64,000 bases of DNA from assembly GCA_044869805.1 (NCBI GenBank), contig JBIOXV010000207.1, positions 12,888 to 76,887 of the forward strand, written 5' to 3'. The stretch is from CAWDVR01 sp044869805 (lineage in GTDB: Bacteria; Acidobacteriota; Thermoanaerobaculia; Multivoradales; SZUA-115). The notes below the pieces were generated by a model that did not search any database, was not told where the DNA came from, and worked only from the letters and a program-made list of their open reading frames with translations. How positions within the stretch are numbered: the stretch's first letter is position 1; each line of letters starts with the position of its first letter. Below, piece by piece: positions 56,753-64,000 of the stretch. The position numbers and the translations under genes are program-made.

Positions 56753-59224
56753 CTACTCCCGCCCCAGCGCGTCGACCGGGTCGACGGCGGCGGCGCGCCG
56801 CGCCGGCAGGTAGGCGGCGGCGACCGCCACCGCCAACAGCACCGCGGCGACCGCCGCCAGGGTCGGCGGATCGGTGGGCTCGACCTCGAAGAGCAGGCTC
56901 TTCATCCAGCGCATGAGGCCCAGGGCGGCGCCGAGGCCCATGACCACCCCGGCGGCCGCCACGCCGAAGCCCTGGCGGAGCACCATCCCCACTACCTCGC
57001 GCCGCGCCGCGCCGAGCGCCATGCGCACGCCGATCTCCCGCGTACGCTGCGACACCAGGTAGGAGATCACGCCGTAGATGCCCACCGCGCCGAGCAGCAC
57101 CGCGGCGCCGGCGGCGATCGACAGCAACAGCAGCGTGAAGCGGGTGCGGGCCATGGAGGCGGCCACCACCGCGTCCATGGGGCGCAGGCTGGCGATCGGC
57201 ACCTTGGGGTCGATGGCCCACACCGCCTGGCGCACGGCCGGCGCCAGGCTTTCGGGAGCCAGTTTGTGCGCGCCCTGCGAGGCTTTGACGGTGATCGACA
57301 TCAACCGCGGCAGCCAGCCGGCCGGCCCGCCATCGGGCGCCCGGACGGGGAGATAGACCATCTCGACCGGCGCCTCGGTGAGCGACTGGTGACGCACGTT
57401 GCCCACCACCCCGACGATCGTGAACCAGCTCTCGCCCTCGTTCAGCCCGGGATGGATGCGCCGGCCGAGCGCCGACCGTCCGGGGAAGTACTTCTCGGCG
57501 AAGGCCTGGCTCACCACCATGGCGCCGGTCAGGTCGGCGGTGTCCGCCGGCTCGAGGGTACGGCCCTCGACGAGCCCGATCCCCATGGCCTCGAAGTAGC
57601 CGGGCGTGGCGCGCAGGTTGGGGACGATCGGCGGCAGGTCGTCGGCCGAACGCGGGTAGTCCTCGAAGGCCATGGCCGACCAGGAGCTGCCGCTGGTGAG
57701 CGGCACCGAGGAGGCGGCGCCTGCCTGGACCACGCCCGGGAGGGCGCGCAGGCGCTCGAGCACCTGGCTGTAGAAGCGGTCGACGGCGGCGGCGTCGCCG
57801 TAGTCGACCTCGTTCAGGGCGACGCGCAGGGTCAAGACGCCGCGCGGCTCGAAGCCGGGGTCCACCCCCGAGAGGCGTGCGAAGCTCTTGAGCATCAGCG
57901 CCGAGCCCGCGGCCAGGACCAGCGCCAGGGCGAGCTGCGAGGCCACCAGCACGTTCCTCGCGCGGTGCCGCTCGCGCCCCACGGTGGCGCCGCGGCTGCC
58001 ATCGCGGAGCGTCGAGTTGATCCGCGCGTCGCCCTGGCGCAGGGCCGGGAAGGCGCCGAAGGCGAGCCCCGAGACGAGCGATAGCACCGCGGTGAAGGCG
58101 AGCGCGCGGCCATCGATCCCGATCTCGTCGAGGCGAGGGATGTTGCCGGGGTCGAGGGCCACCAGCGCCGCCAGGCCCAGCCGCGCGAGCAGCAGGCCGA
58201 GGAGGCCCGCGGCGAGCGTCAGCACCAGGCTCTCGAGCAGGAACGAGGCCGCGATCTGCCGGCGGCCGGCGCCCAGCGCGGTGCGCACCGCCACCTCCTT
58301 GCCGCGGCCCTCGGCACGCACCAGGAAGAGGTTGGCGACGTTGGCGCAGGCGATCAGGAGGATCAGCCCGACGCTCCCCAGGAGGATCCACAGCAGCGTG
58401 GTCGCATCGCCCACCACCTCGCCGGCCAAGGGGTCCACGAGCGTCTTCATCTGCGCCTTTTCCATCTGCTCCCGGGTGATGTCGCCGGGGTAGATCTCGG
58501 GCAGGCGAAGCAGCAGCGGATCGAGCTCGGCTTTCGCCGCCTCGGCGGTCACCCCGGGCTTCAGGCGGGCCACGCCACGGTAGGTGAAGTTGCTTTCCAC
58601 GGGCCTCGCCAGGTCGATCGTGAGGGGCGTCCAGATCTCGACGTCGCGGGACGGGAACCGGAAGTCGGCGGGCAGCACCCCGACGACGCGGTGGGACACG
58701 CCGTCGACCAGGAGCGTCTTGTCGAGGATCGCCGGCTGGCCGCCGAAACGCCGGCGCCAGGCGCGCTCCGAGACCAGCACCACCGGCTCGGCGCCCGGCC
58801 TCTCCTCGTCCTCGCGAAACAGCCGGCCGAGCTCCGGCTCGACCCCGAGGACGTTGAACAGCGAGGCGGTCGTCGCCGTCGAGGGGATGCGCACCGGTTC
58901 GCCCTCGCCGGTCACGTTCGAGCTCTGCTCGGCAAGGATGGCGATGTCCTCGAAGGAGCGGTTGTGCTGGCGGAAGAGGAGGTAGGTGGCCTCGCTGTGC
59001 TCGAACTTCGGCATGTTGACGCCCGGCGCCGAATTCCACACGCCGACCAGCCGCCCGGCGTCGCGGAAGGGCAGGGGCTTGAGCAGCACCGAGTTGACGA
59101 CGCTGAAGATGGCGCTGTTGGCGCCCAGCCCCAGAGCCAGCGTGAGGACGGTGACCAGCGTGAAGCCAGGGCTGGCCAGCAGGCGGCGGAGGACGGGCTT
59201 GAGCGACGACAGGGCGTGTTGCAT
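56753..59224 (-). CDS. ADOP-type FtsX/MacB permease
   Basis: An 823-residue inner-membrane protein of the acidobacterial duplicated orphan permease type. An N-terminal anchor (FTLVTVLTLALGLGANSAIF) is followed by a MacB-like periplasmic domain, then FtsX membrane segments (LLWILLGSVGLILLIACANV; TLGAGRRQIAASFLLESLVL-like). A second periplasmic domain and a second FtsX part follow (SIAAGAAVLLGAVGIYGVIS; IGVRMALGAARREVVGMVLR). No ABC ATPase is encoded next to it, hence the name orphan. Members are expanded in Acidobacteriota. Substrate and partner ATPase are unknown. Confidence 0.88.
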   Translation of the reverse strand: MQHALSSLKPVLRRLLASPGFTLVTVLTLALGLGANSAIFSVVNSVLLKPLPFRDAGRLVGVWNSAPGVNMPKFEHSEATYLLFRQHNRSFEDIAILAEQSSNVTGEGEPVRIPSTATTASLFNVLGVEPELGRLFREDEERPGAEPVVLVSERAWRRRFGGQPAILDKTLLVDGVSHRVVGVLPADFRFPSRDVEIWTPLTIDLARPVESNFTYRGVARLKPGVTAEAAKAELDPLLLRLPEIYPGDITREQMEKAQMKTLVDPLAGEVVGDATTLLWILLGSVGLILLIACANVANLFLVRAEGRGKEVAVRTALGAGRRQIAASFLLESLVLTLAAGLLGLLLARLGLAALVALDPGNIPRLDEIGIDGRALAFTAVLSLVSGLAFGAFPALRQGDARINSTLRDGSRGATVGRERHRARNVLVASQLALALVLAAGSALMLKSFARLSGVDPGFEPRGVLTLRVALNEVDYGDAAAVDRFYSQVLERLRALPGVVQAGAASSVPLTSGSSWSAMAFEDYPRSADDLPPIVPNLRATPGYFEAMGIGLVEGRTLEPADTADLTGAMVVSQAFAEKYFPGRSALGRRIHPGLNEGESWFTIVGVVGNVRHQSLTEAPVEMVYLPVRAPDGGPAGWLPRLMSITVKASQGAHKLAPESLAPAVRQAVWAIDPKVPIASLRPMDAVVAASMARTRFTLLLLSIAAGAAVLLGAVGIYGVISYLVSQRTREIGVRMALGAARREVVGMVLRQGFGVAAAGVVMGLGAALGLMRWMKSLLFEVEPTDPPTLAAVAAVLLAVAVAAAYLPARRAAAVDPVDALGRE

Positions 59225-59330
59225 GGCGGGTCTCCTTCTGCTGGCAGCGGCCCCAGGGCGCGGGGCGCGGCGGCTCTGCCACTAGGACGGGCGAGGGCCC
59301 GCCGAGGTTTCGCCCGACGGGCCGGAGCCC

Positions 59331-60731
59331 TCAGAAAGGCGAATCGGGAAACTCGACGCTCAAGCTCGCGTCGCGGTCGAAGGCGTCGAGGCGGAGGAAG
59401 AAGAGGCCGATGCCCGAGGCTCCCTGCATCAGCCCGGTCTGGGCGATCAGCAGCTCGGGCCGGATGCGGTGCTCGGCCTGCACCCACTTGAGGCCGCCTC
59501 CTGGCTGGAGGCCGCTCGGGGCCGGGGTGGCGCGGGCGAGGACGTCCTGGGCCAGGCGCTCGACCACCGGCCGGTAGCGCGCCTCACCCCGCAGGCGATC
59601 GACTGCAAGCAAATAGTCCCCCACCCCGGCGTCGCCGCAGCAGCGGCTCACGTTCTCCCAGAAGCCCTCGGTACGCTGCTCGGGAATGCCGCTCGCCACG
59701 ATGCCGGCCACTCCGCGGTCGAGCCAGTCGAGCCAGCGGCGGTCGCCGGTCGCCTGATAGAGGCGGTAGAAGAGCCGCCCGGTGCCGGCTGGGCCGTGGC
59801 ACCAGGAGAGATAGAACAGCTTCTCTCCGCCGGGGAAGTGGTGCGGCACGAGGCAAGCGCCGCGCTCGAGGTGAGCGATCGCTCTCAAGTGCCGCCCGCC
59901 GGCGAGCGCCGCGGCGAGGAAGGCCCGGTCGTGGGTCTCGAGGTAGAGCGAGGCCAGGAAGTAGGCGATGCCCGCGGTGCCGTGGGAGAAGTTAGGCATC
60001 ACGCGCTCGGCGCCGGGCATCATTTCCCAGGAGAGGCCCACGTTCTCGACCCGCGCCAGCTCGACCAACCGCCGGCCCGCCGCCGCGGCCAGCTCCCGCG
60101 CCTCGGGGCCGCCCAGCTCGCGGGCGGCATAGAGCAGGAAGAGGCCGGTGCCGGCGGTGCCGCCCACGATGTCGGTCACCGGCCCCCACTCGAGGCCAGC
60201 GCCGGCCGGTTTCGCGCCCTTCGCGAGCAGCGCCAGAACGCGGTGAGCGCCGTCGCGGTAGCGCTCGTCGCCGGTCGCCTTCCACATCTCGAGGAACATG
60301 AAGCCGGTGCCTGCGACCCCGGTGTAGAAGCCGGCGCCGCCCTCGGGATCGAGCTCGTCCGGCAGCGTCGCCAGCAGCCGGTCGGCGCCCCGCCGCGCGT
60401 CGGCCAGCCAGGAGGCATCGCCCGTCGCGCGGGCGAGCTCTGTGAAGAAGAGCACCACTCCCGAGTTGCCTGAGTAGAGAAGGTCGAAGCTGTCCTTGCC
60501 CAAGTCGGGGCCGGCAGGCCACGCCAGGCCGCCGTCGGCCTCGACTGCTACCGAGCGCATCCAGCGCGCGGCGCCGAGCGCGGCGTCGAGGTAGGGGCGG
60601 TCGGCGGTGGATGGGGCCGGTGTCAGAGGCTGGGCGCCCGCTCCGGGAACGGCGGCGGTGATCGGGAGCGCAAGGCCGACCAGCAACAGGCGGCCAGCTC
60701 GGCCTGCGATCCAGTTGCCAGCTCTACCCAT
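59331..60731 (-). CDS. Exported LanC-like protein
   Basis: A 466-residue alpha/alpha-barrel protein of the LanC-like superfamily. A signal peptide is likely (LLLVGLALPITAAVPGAGAQ), unusual for lanthionine cyclases, which are cytoplasmic. The LanC barrel is shown by repeats GNSGVVLFFTELARATGD, GVAGTGFMFLEMWKATGDE and GTAGIAYFLASLYLETHDR. Zinc-ligand positions are partly kept: C311-H312 in SWCHGPAG and C364-C365 in SRCCGDAG, where LanC usually has CH. No LanB, LanA precursor or transporter gene is beside it, so a role in lantibiotic making is not supported; it may bind a ligand in the periplasm. Confidence 0.8.
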   Translation of the reverse strand: MGRAGNWIAGRAGRLLLVGLALPITAAVPGAGAQPLTPAPSTADRPYLDAALGAARWMRSVAVEADGGLAWPAGPDLGKDSFDLLYSGNSGVVLFFTELARATGDASWLADARRGADRLLATLPDELDPEGGAGFYTGVAGTGFMFLEMWKATGDERYRDGAHRVLALLAKGAKPAGAGLEWGPVTDIVGGTAGTGLFLLYAARELGGPEARELAAAAGRRLVELARVENVGLSWEMMPGAERVMPNFSHGTAGIAYFLASLYLETHDRAFLAAALAGGRHLRAIAHLERGACLVPHHFPGGEKLFYLSWCHGPAGTGRLFYRLYQATGDRRWLDWLDRGVAGIVASGIPEQRTEGFWENVSRCCGDAGVGDYLLAVDRLRGEARYRPVVERLAQDVLARATPAPSGLQPGGGLKWVQAEHRIRPELLIAQTGLMQGASGIGLFFLRLDAFDRDASLSVEFPDSPF

Positions 60732-60806
60732 GACTACTCCTTCCTGTTGCGCCGTCTACCGAGGTGCCAGGCAGTCTATCCTTCGCCCCGGACGCAAGGA
60801 GGATTC

Positions 60807-61220
60807 ATGGCCGGTTACTCGGGTACGCCGTTGGCGAAGAAGCTCGGCATCCAGGAGCTGTCCAGGGTGGCGCTGGTCGGCGCGCCTGAGGGTTTCGAGA
60901 GGGAGCTCGAGCCGCTGCCCACCGGCGTGCGTTTCCTCGAGCCTCGCGCCGGCGACCTCGACGTGATCGTCTTCTTCACCACCCGCCGCGCCGAGCTCGA
61001 GCGCCGCTTCGCCGCCCTGGCCGGCCGGCTGCAACCGGCCGGCGGCTTGTGGATCGCCTGGCCCAAGAAGAGCTCCGGCGTCGCGACCGACCTGACCGAG
61101 GACGTGCTGCGGGAGGTGGGCCTGCCCCACGGGTTGGTCGACAACAAGGTCTGCGCCGTCACCGAGGTGTGGAGCGGCCTGCGCTTCGTGATCCGCAAGG
61201 AGAACCGGCGAGCGCGGTGA
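60807..61220 (+). CDS. DUF3052 family protein
   Basis: A 137-residue cytoplasmic protein of the DUF3052 type: GYSGTPLAKKLGIQELSRVA, LDVIVFFTTRRAELERRFAA, GGLWIAWPKKSSGVATDLTE, and VDNKVCAVTEVWSGLRFVIR. The fold is a small alpha/beta domain; no biochemical function is established. It has an excellent ribosome site (AAGGAGGATTC) 7 bp before the ATG. It is divergent from the LanC-like gene. Confidence 0.85.
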   Translation: MAGYSGTPLAKKLGIQELSRVALVGAPEGFERELEPLPTGVRFLEPRAGDLDVIVFFTTRRAELERRFAALAGRLQPAGGLWIAWPKKSSGVATDLTEDVLREVGLPHGLVDNKVCAVTEVWSGLRFVIRKENRRAR

Positions 61221-61260
61221 GGGGCTTGCTGGCTTGTCGGTTTACGTATATGGTGGCCAC

Positions 61261-61500
61261 ATGTCCGAGCTGCTGAAAACGACTGTCTACCTCGATCGCG
61301 ACGACTACGCTCGGCTGCGCGCTCGTGCGCGAGCCGAGGGCAGGCCCCCGGCCGAGCTGGTACGCGAGGCGGTCGCCGCCTATGTGGTGGATCGGCCGGC
61401 TGTGCTGCCCAGGAGCCTGGGTCGCGGAAGGAGCGGCCGCGGGGACTTGGCCGAGCGAGCAGAGGAGCTGCTGGCGGGCCTCGGCCAGGACGAGCCTTGA
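61261..61500 (+). CDS. vapB: Ribbon-helix-helix antitoxin (VapB-like)
   Basis: A 79-residue protein with an N-terminal ribbon-helix-helix (LLKTTVYLDRDDYARLRARA, PPAELVREAVAAYV) and an acidic tail (AERAEELLAGLGQDEP). It overlaps the toxin gene by 4 bp (TTGA). A weak promoter TTGCTG-N15-TATATG ends 8 bp upstream of the ATG. The ribosome site is poor (GGTGG), so it may be nearly leaderless. Confidence 0.78.
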   Translation: MSELLKTTVYLDRDDYARLRARARAEGRPPAELVREAVAAYVVDRPAVLPRSLGRGRSGRGDLAERAEELLAGLGQDEP

Positions 61501-61913
61501 TCCTGGCCGATACCGGCGCGATCGTCGCCCTGCTGGATGCAGACGACCGCCATCATGCCGACCTGCGAGAGCTCTTCGAGAGCGATCCGGGCGCCTGGGT
61601 GATTCCGTGGGCGATCTTGCCGGAAGTGGACTATCTGCTCTCGAAGCACGTGAGCCAGGAGACCCAGCAGGACTTTCTCGCCGACGTCGTGGACGGCGCC
61701 TTTGCCGTGGAGTGGGGCGAGCGCCGCGACCTCCACCGCGCCGACGAGCTGACACGGCGCTACGCCGGTCTGCGGCTGGGGCTGGTCGATAGCGTGGTGA
61801 TGGCCATGGCCGAGCGGCTGCGGGTGGAGGCCATCGCCACCCTCGACCTGCGGCACTTCGGCGCCGTCACGCTGGCGATCCGGCCGAAGCTTCTTCCGAG
61901 GGACTCGCGTTAG
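61497..61913 (+). CDS. vapC: PIN-domain ribonuclease toxin (VapC-like)
   Basis: A 138-residue PIN-domain protein. Metal-binding residues are D5 in ILADTGAIVALLDADDRHH, a glutamate in WAILPEVDYLL, and an aspartate in LGLVDSVVMAMAERL, followed by TLDLRHFGAV. It starts at TTG overlapping the antitoxin stop, indicating coupled translation. Its sequence differs from the first VapC in this window and fits the branch with the HHADL motif. Confidence 0.82.
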   Translation: MILADTGAIVALLDADDRHHADLRELFESDPGAWVIPWAILPEVDYLLSKHVSQETQQDFLADVVDGAFAVEWGERRDLHRADELTRRYAGLRLGLVDSVVMAMAERLRVEAIATLDLRHFGAVTLAIRPKLLPRDSR

Positions 61914-62199
61914 GCGCCCCTTGTCTCCGCGATCCCGTCCAGGACGAGGGCACCAGCGGCCTCAGGGTTGGGAGGTTGGCCAGCGGGAGGAGGCGGGCGA
62001 TTAGCTCGACGCTGGGCTCAGCAGGCGGGAGCGGCTGCGATCACGGGCCTTTCAGCTTACCGCGCGCGGGCGGTTCTCCTTGACTCCTGCTCGCTGCCGT
62101 ATAGAATACCCATATATTCTCGCAAGCGTGGTAGCTGGAAGGCGACGGTAGGGAGGGCTCCTGCCAGAAGGACGACCGACTACTACTGGAGATGCCGCT
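61914..62199. other. AT-richer intergenic region with promoter and dyad
   Basis: This 286-bp region separates the second vapBC pair from the membrane protein gene and marks a change to lower GC. The first half holds GC-rich sequence with no gene. The second half contains the promoter and inverted repeat described separately. No other gene-like frame is seen. Confidence 0.5.
62080..62120 (+). promoter_or_regulatory. Sigma-70 promoter with overlapping AGAATA-N6-TATTCT dyad
   Basis: TTGACT (62080-62085) and TAGAAT (62102-62107) are 16 bp apart. A perfect inverted repeat AGAATA (62103-62108) / TATTCT (62115-62120), with six bases between, covers the -10 and the expected start near 62114. A repressor bound here would block transcription of the downstream membrane protein gene. 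Confidence 0.6.
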
Positions 62200-63828
62200 A
62201 TGGAGCTAAGGGCCAAGGAGGCGGTTGCTATCCCCACCTTCACCCTCTTGGGGCTAGTAGTCGCAGCGACCCTCGGGTGGATGCTGTTGCTGTTCCTGAT
62301 CAGCACGGCTGAGCATGGTCCGATAAGAGTCCTCCTCGAGGTGACGATCGAAGCTCTGAAGGTCGTGGTTATTGGGGCAGCGGCAGCAATAGGCCTTGAG
62401 CAATTCCTGCGGCGGACACAAGGAGAGAACCCTGATTCACTATTAAGGCGCCTCGGGATCACGACTCTGTTCCCATCCCGTCGAGACCCAGAAGCAGCGA
62501 CGGAGTTCCTGCGGTTGGTGATGGACCACAACGTCAAGCGAATTGTGATCGTAGGGATCTCGCTTCGAGACTTCCTCCTCGCGAGTGGTCCTCTACACCC
62601 GATCTGGCGCGCAATCCAGGACCGTCTGAAGCGAGAAAACGACTCGCCGCTTCAGTCGCAACAAAAGCTACACGTCAGATTGCTGCTCCTAGAACCGCGG
62701 TCCAGCGAGGGCAGCTTCAGAAATGAGGTCGAAGGTCACAGTGTCACGGCTCCAGGGGGTGGACTGCTCTTCGACGTCCCGCAGGGGCTTAAGACAATTG
62801 CCGCAGCTCTGCATGTCATTTATGACGCGGCTGACTCTGAGTTCCTCCAGGTGCGGCTCTACGAGCATTGCCCTTTCGCATTCCTTTGGGCTACTGATAC
62901 CACAATCCTTGTTGAACAGTATGACTATCGGGACCAAGCGAAGGATGCAGCACTACCACTCATTGGTTACAGGAGCGGCACGAAGCAGTTCGAGGAGTTA
63001 TCAAACTCTCTGGACCTGATGTGGAAGTACGCACGCACCGTTGATATGTTGAATGAAGTCGGAACAGCAATAGCGATTCGGGAGGCGAGCCTACGTAACA
63101 TTTTTCGCCGAGCTGACCGGGTGCACCTCTCGAAACGCCAGGCTGATATCGTTGCTAGAAAGCCAGGTAGTGTCATTCGCATTATGGCGATCACCGGTAA
63201 GTTTTATACATCGTACCCAGAGATCGCACCTCTCCTGCGTCAGATCTCAAAGATTAGAGAGGATACGTCACATACCAAGATACAGCTGGCCTTAGTTAAC
63301 CCTGTTTCACAGCAGGCGATTCTTCGAGCTATAGCTGACGAGTGGCCACCTAGTGAACTCCGCAACCAACTACGGAGATGGAGCTGGACCAAGCACGAGA
63401 GTACAAGCCTCTACAGAGACACGATCCGTACAATTGACGTGGCCCAGCAGTGGATGAAAGAGGGCTCTCAAATTGCAGTCCGACTCTACTCAAGCTCCAT
63501 AGCCTGCTCATTGCTCCTGGCGGGCGACTCCGCTTTCATCGAACAGTACGTCTACGGACGGAGCAAGATTTTTCAACACGGTTTAGCGCTCGGCGGTGAG
63601 TATCCAGTGATCGAGTACGAGGGATCTGGGCCAGACGGTAGGGATACTATCGAGAAGGAGGTGATCGAGGGAACGTTCGACATTGTGTGGGGGAGCTACA
63701 GCATCTCATGCGATGAGTATTTCAAGCGAGATCCATCGAGCGAGCTTGAAAGCAACCTGAGCCGTCTGTTAGCGGAGTTGAGCGAGCCCCCTTGGGGCGC
63801 TGAGCTTGCAACACCGCTGTCTGATTAG
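62200..63828 (+). CDS. Membrane protein with two copies of a cytoplasmic PLD-like domain
   Basis: A 542-residue protein with two N-terminal membrane segments (about 11-34 and 43-66) and a large soluble part. Residues about 105-245 and 325-470 show the same order of elements: a strand (VKRIVIVGISLRDF; SVIRIMAITGKFYT), a helix, a strand (LHVRLLLLEPRSSEG; TKIQLALVNPVSQQ), then a long helix, LQVRLYEHCPFAFLWATDTT or IAVRLYSSSIACSLLLAGDS, and a final ILVEQYDY or FIEQYVYG. This resembles the PLD-superfamily half-domain, but HKD catalytic motifs are missing. Codon use is much less GC-biased than the core genes. A membrane-anchored nucleotide-, lipid- or signal-binding effector is possible; family unknown. 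Confidence 0.68.
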   Translation: MELRAKEAVAIPTFTLLGLVVAATLGWMLLLFLISTAEHGPIRVLLEVTIEALKVVVIGAAAAIGLEQFLRRTQGENPDSLLRRLGITTLFPSRRDPEAATEFLRLVMDHNVKRIVIVGISLRDFLLASGPLHPIWRAIQDRLKRENDSPLQSQQKLHVRLLLLEPRSSEGSFRNEVEGHSVTAPGGGLLFDVPQGLKTIAAALHVIYDAADSEFLQVRLYEHCPFAFLWATDTTILVEQYDYRDQAKDAALPLIGYRSGTKQFEELSNSLDLMWKYARTVDMLNEVGTAIAIREASLRNIFRRADRVHLSKRQADIVARKPGSVIRIMAITGKFYTSYPEIAPLLRQISKIREDTSHTKIQLALVNPVSQQAILRAIADEWPPSELRNQLRRWSWTKHESTSLYRDTIRTIDVAQQWMKEGSQIAVRLYSSSIACSLLLAGDSAFIEQYVYGRSKIFQHGLALGGEYPVIEYEGSGPDGRDTIEKEVIEGTFDIVWGSYSISCDEYFKRDPSSELESNLSRLLAELSEPPWGAELATPLSD

Positions 63829-63973
63829 AAGGGCCAAGAGTCTGCCAGTGAGAAAGGCTCGCAAACTGTACGGACTCACACCTGTCCAAGATCGGTTTTG
63901 ACGACGTCCTCCCGGCGAGGCATCATGGGCCTGCGAAGGTTCCAGATGACCTGCAGCACGGGAGGACGACTCG
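63829..63973. other. Short intergenic stretch at the window edge
   Basis: This 145-bp region contains no gene-like frame. If the transposase call is right, it includes the end of the insertion sequence. Confidence 0.35.
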
Positions 63974-64000
63974 ATGATACGTGTAGCGAGCGTGTTCAGC
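63974..64000 (+). CDS. Probable start of an IS4-family transposase (partial)
   Basis: Only nine codons are inside the window: MIRVASVFS, preceded by a good ribosome site GGAGG. The beginning MxRVASVFSQ is typical, as I recall, of DDE transposases of the IS4 family. The preceding 130 bp would hold the element's left end, but no inverted repeat can be tested from this side alone. Low-certainty call based on a short peptide. Confidence 0.4.

Noticed and set aside
59331..60731. A lantibiotic biosynthesis cluster around the LanC-like gene
   Set aside because: Neighbours are a permease of the ADOP type and DUF3052; there is no precursor peptide or dehydratase.

Overview
The window is GC-rich, gene-dense bacterial chromosome, most likely from an Acidobacteriota member. 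The evidence is (i) five large secreted proteins joining a GWxTD-type N-terminal region to the acidobacterial VWFA-related domain, (ii) an 823-residue MacB/FtsX permease of the acidobacterial duplicated orphan permease (ADOP) type, and (iii) a secreted protein and zinc-finger/TPR and zinc-finger/FecR proteins of a kind that recur, as I recall, in uncultured Acidobacteriota. The phylum call is inference from family content; no rRNA gene is present.

Layout. 1-6.4 kb: the end of murA, a Slt-type lytic transglycosylase, a parvulin-less SurA-like chaperone, rsmI, and the iscS-mnmA pair for tRNA 2-thiolation. 6.5-21.5 kb: four of the five GWxTD/VWA paralogues, interleaved with corA, an Nramp transporter and an OB-HD nuclease. 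21.6-31.8 kb: a STAND-like ATPase with TPRs, xseA-xseB, the fifth paralogue, maf and a TrmJ-like methyltransferase. 31.8-39.5 kb: a zinc-finger TPR protein next to a tiny secreted protein with a duplicated C-terminal nonapeptide, a KDPG-type aldolase, an archaeal-type phosphoglycerate mutase, a macrodomain protein, argS, and a nucleotidyltransferase/small-protein pair that looks like a toxin-antitoxin (TA) locus.

39.5-44.7 kb is a compositionally different accessory module: a DNA methyltransferase convergent with a two-gene operon encoding a DndB-like DGQHR protein and a 781-residue GHKL-type ATPase. Upstream of the operon are six 9-bp direct repeats at 22-23 bp spacing, threaded through a good sigma-70 promoter. 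A degenerate copy of the small TA-like gene lies on the far side of the module. No dndA/C/D/E genes are present, so this is the best candidate for an undescribed defence system. A VapBC pair follows.

45.5-61.9 kb: a Tat-exported FAD oxidoreductase, an ECF sigma/FecR-DUF3352 pair followed by a four-gene ABC-2 exporter cluster, a secreted protein, a DUF481 outer-membrane protein, the ADOP permease, an exported LanC-like protein, a DUF3052 protein and a second VapBC pair. 62-64 kb is again AT-richer: a membrane protein with an internally duplicated cytoplasmic domain, under a promoter with an overlapping dyad, and at the very edge the probable start of a transposase.

A dispersed element of about 135-145 bp occurs three times (about 9.1, 21.5 and 30.0 kb). 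Its body is conserved, while its terminal arms differ between copies yet stay complementary within each copy. No tRNA, rRNA or CRISPR array was seen.
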